DNA from: Chthoniobacter flavus
GTDB taxonomy: Bacteria; Verrucomicrobiota; Verrucomicrobiia; Chthoniobacterales; Terrimicrobiaceae
Direction: 5' to 3'
Assembly: GCA_945863785.1 (NCBI GenBank)
Contig: CAMBAQ010000117.1
Coordinates: 1 to 6,008, forward strand
Length of the DNA stretch: 6,008 nt
A program made the position numbers and the translations under genes. The notes beneath the pieces were generated by a model that worked only from the letters and a program-made list of their open reading frames with translations, did no database searches and had not been told where the DNA came from. Of this stretch, positions 5,794-6,008 are shown in pieces (the stretch's first letter is position 1; the number at the start of each line of letters is the position of its first letter).

Positions 5794-6008
5794 TGAACAA
5801 CTTCACTCCACGGGCACAGCAAGTGCTCGCTCTGGCCCGCAAAGAAGCTGATAGGTTCTACCACAACTACGTGGGAACCGAGCATCTTCTTCTCGGCCTC
5901 ATCAAACTCGGCCAAGGTGTGGCTGTTAATGTTCTCCAAAAGATGGGCCTCGACCTCGAGACCGTTCGCATGGAGGTCGAAAAGCAGGTCGGCTCCGGCC
6001 CAGAGACG
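5790..6008 (+). CDS. clpC: ClpC-type AAA+ unfoldase, N-terminal domain (3' end outside window)
   Basis: An open frame runs off the window end with 73 codons visible. The product opens MMNNFTPRAQQVLALA and contains HNYVGTEHLLLGL and GVAVNVLQKMGLDLE, the first Clp N-domain repeat of ClpC (Hsp100) proteins. ClpC unfolds substrates and feeds them into ClpP; the N-domain receives adaptors and, in Bacillus, phosphoarginine-tagged proteins. The Glu of GTEH (residue 31 counting both Met) aligns with B. subtilis ClpC E32, a residue reported to bind phosphoarginine, although GTEH is widely conserved in Clp N-domains. Two in-frame starts are possible, ATG at 5790 (4-nt overlap with the mcsB stop) and ATG at 5793 (1-nt overlap); B. 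subtilis ClpC also begins MM. No Shine-Dalgarno sequence is visible, only an A8 run, so expression probably depends on coupling to mcsB. The AAA+ modules and the ClpP-binding loop lie beyond the window. Confidence 0.93.
   Translation, partial: MMNNFTPRAQQVLALARKEADRFYHNYVGTEHLLLGLIKLGQGVAVNVLQKMGLDLETVRMEVEKQVGSGPET

Noticed and set aside
1..6008. Search for an undescribed defence, mobile or RNA system
   Set aside because: Coding density is very high, all genes belong to known families, and the gaps total just over 100 bp. I saw no tRNA-like, CRISPR, insertion-sequence or riboswitch structure.

Overview
The window is a gene-dense stretch of bacterial chromosome with every gene on the + strand. 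Order: the 3' end of a CPBP-family membrane protease gene, comF, accD, folC, a class IV aminotransferase gene (ilvE-like), mcsA, mcsB and the 5' end of clpC. G+C looks to be in the mid-50s percent by eye. I see no RNA gene, mobile element, CRISPR array or phage gene. The only gene-free stretches are 26 bp (1192-1217), 77 bp (3239-3315) and 4 bp (4189-4192).

Organism: I favour a member of the PVC group, most likely Verrucomicrobiota. The accD product opens MAIFKKP, the ClpC N-terminus resembles PVC and chlamydial ClpC more than Bacillus ClpC, and an mcsA-mcsB-clpC block lies in a context that is not Firmicutes-like, without a ctsR gene. Most starts also lack a good Shine-Dalgarno sequence. This placement comes from remembered family resemblance, not a search.

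Left half (1-3238): the protease gene overlaps comF by 32 nt, and comF is followed after 26 bp by accD (carboxyltransferase beta subunit of acetyl-CoA carboxylase, fatty-acid synthesis). accD overlaps folC (folate polyglutamylation) by 4 nt. This reads as a run of co-directional housekeeping genes.

Right half (3316-6008): after a 77-bp gap with a plausible sigma-70-type promoter comes a tight block, ilvE-like / mcsA / mcsB / clpC, with spacings of +4, -4 and -4 (or -1) nt. McsA (zinc-finger and UVR-motif activator), McsB (protein arginine kinase) and ClpC (AAA+ unfoldase) form the known arginine-phosphorylation protein-quality-control system. Key McsB residues and the ClpC GTEH motif are present, so the cassette looks functional. 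The aminotransferase at its head is the unexpected partner.

The window is mainly well-known gene families. The points most worth a second look are the mcsB/clpC junction, where an A8 run forms an in-phase -1 slippery heptamer directly before the mcsB stop with clpC in the -1 frame, the CtsR-less arginine-kinase operon led by an aminotransferase gene, and the A-rich initiation region of accD.
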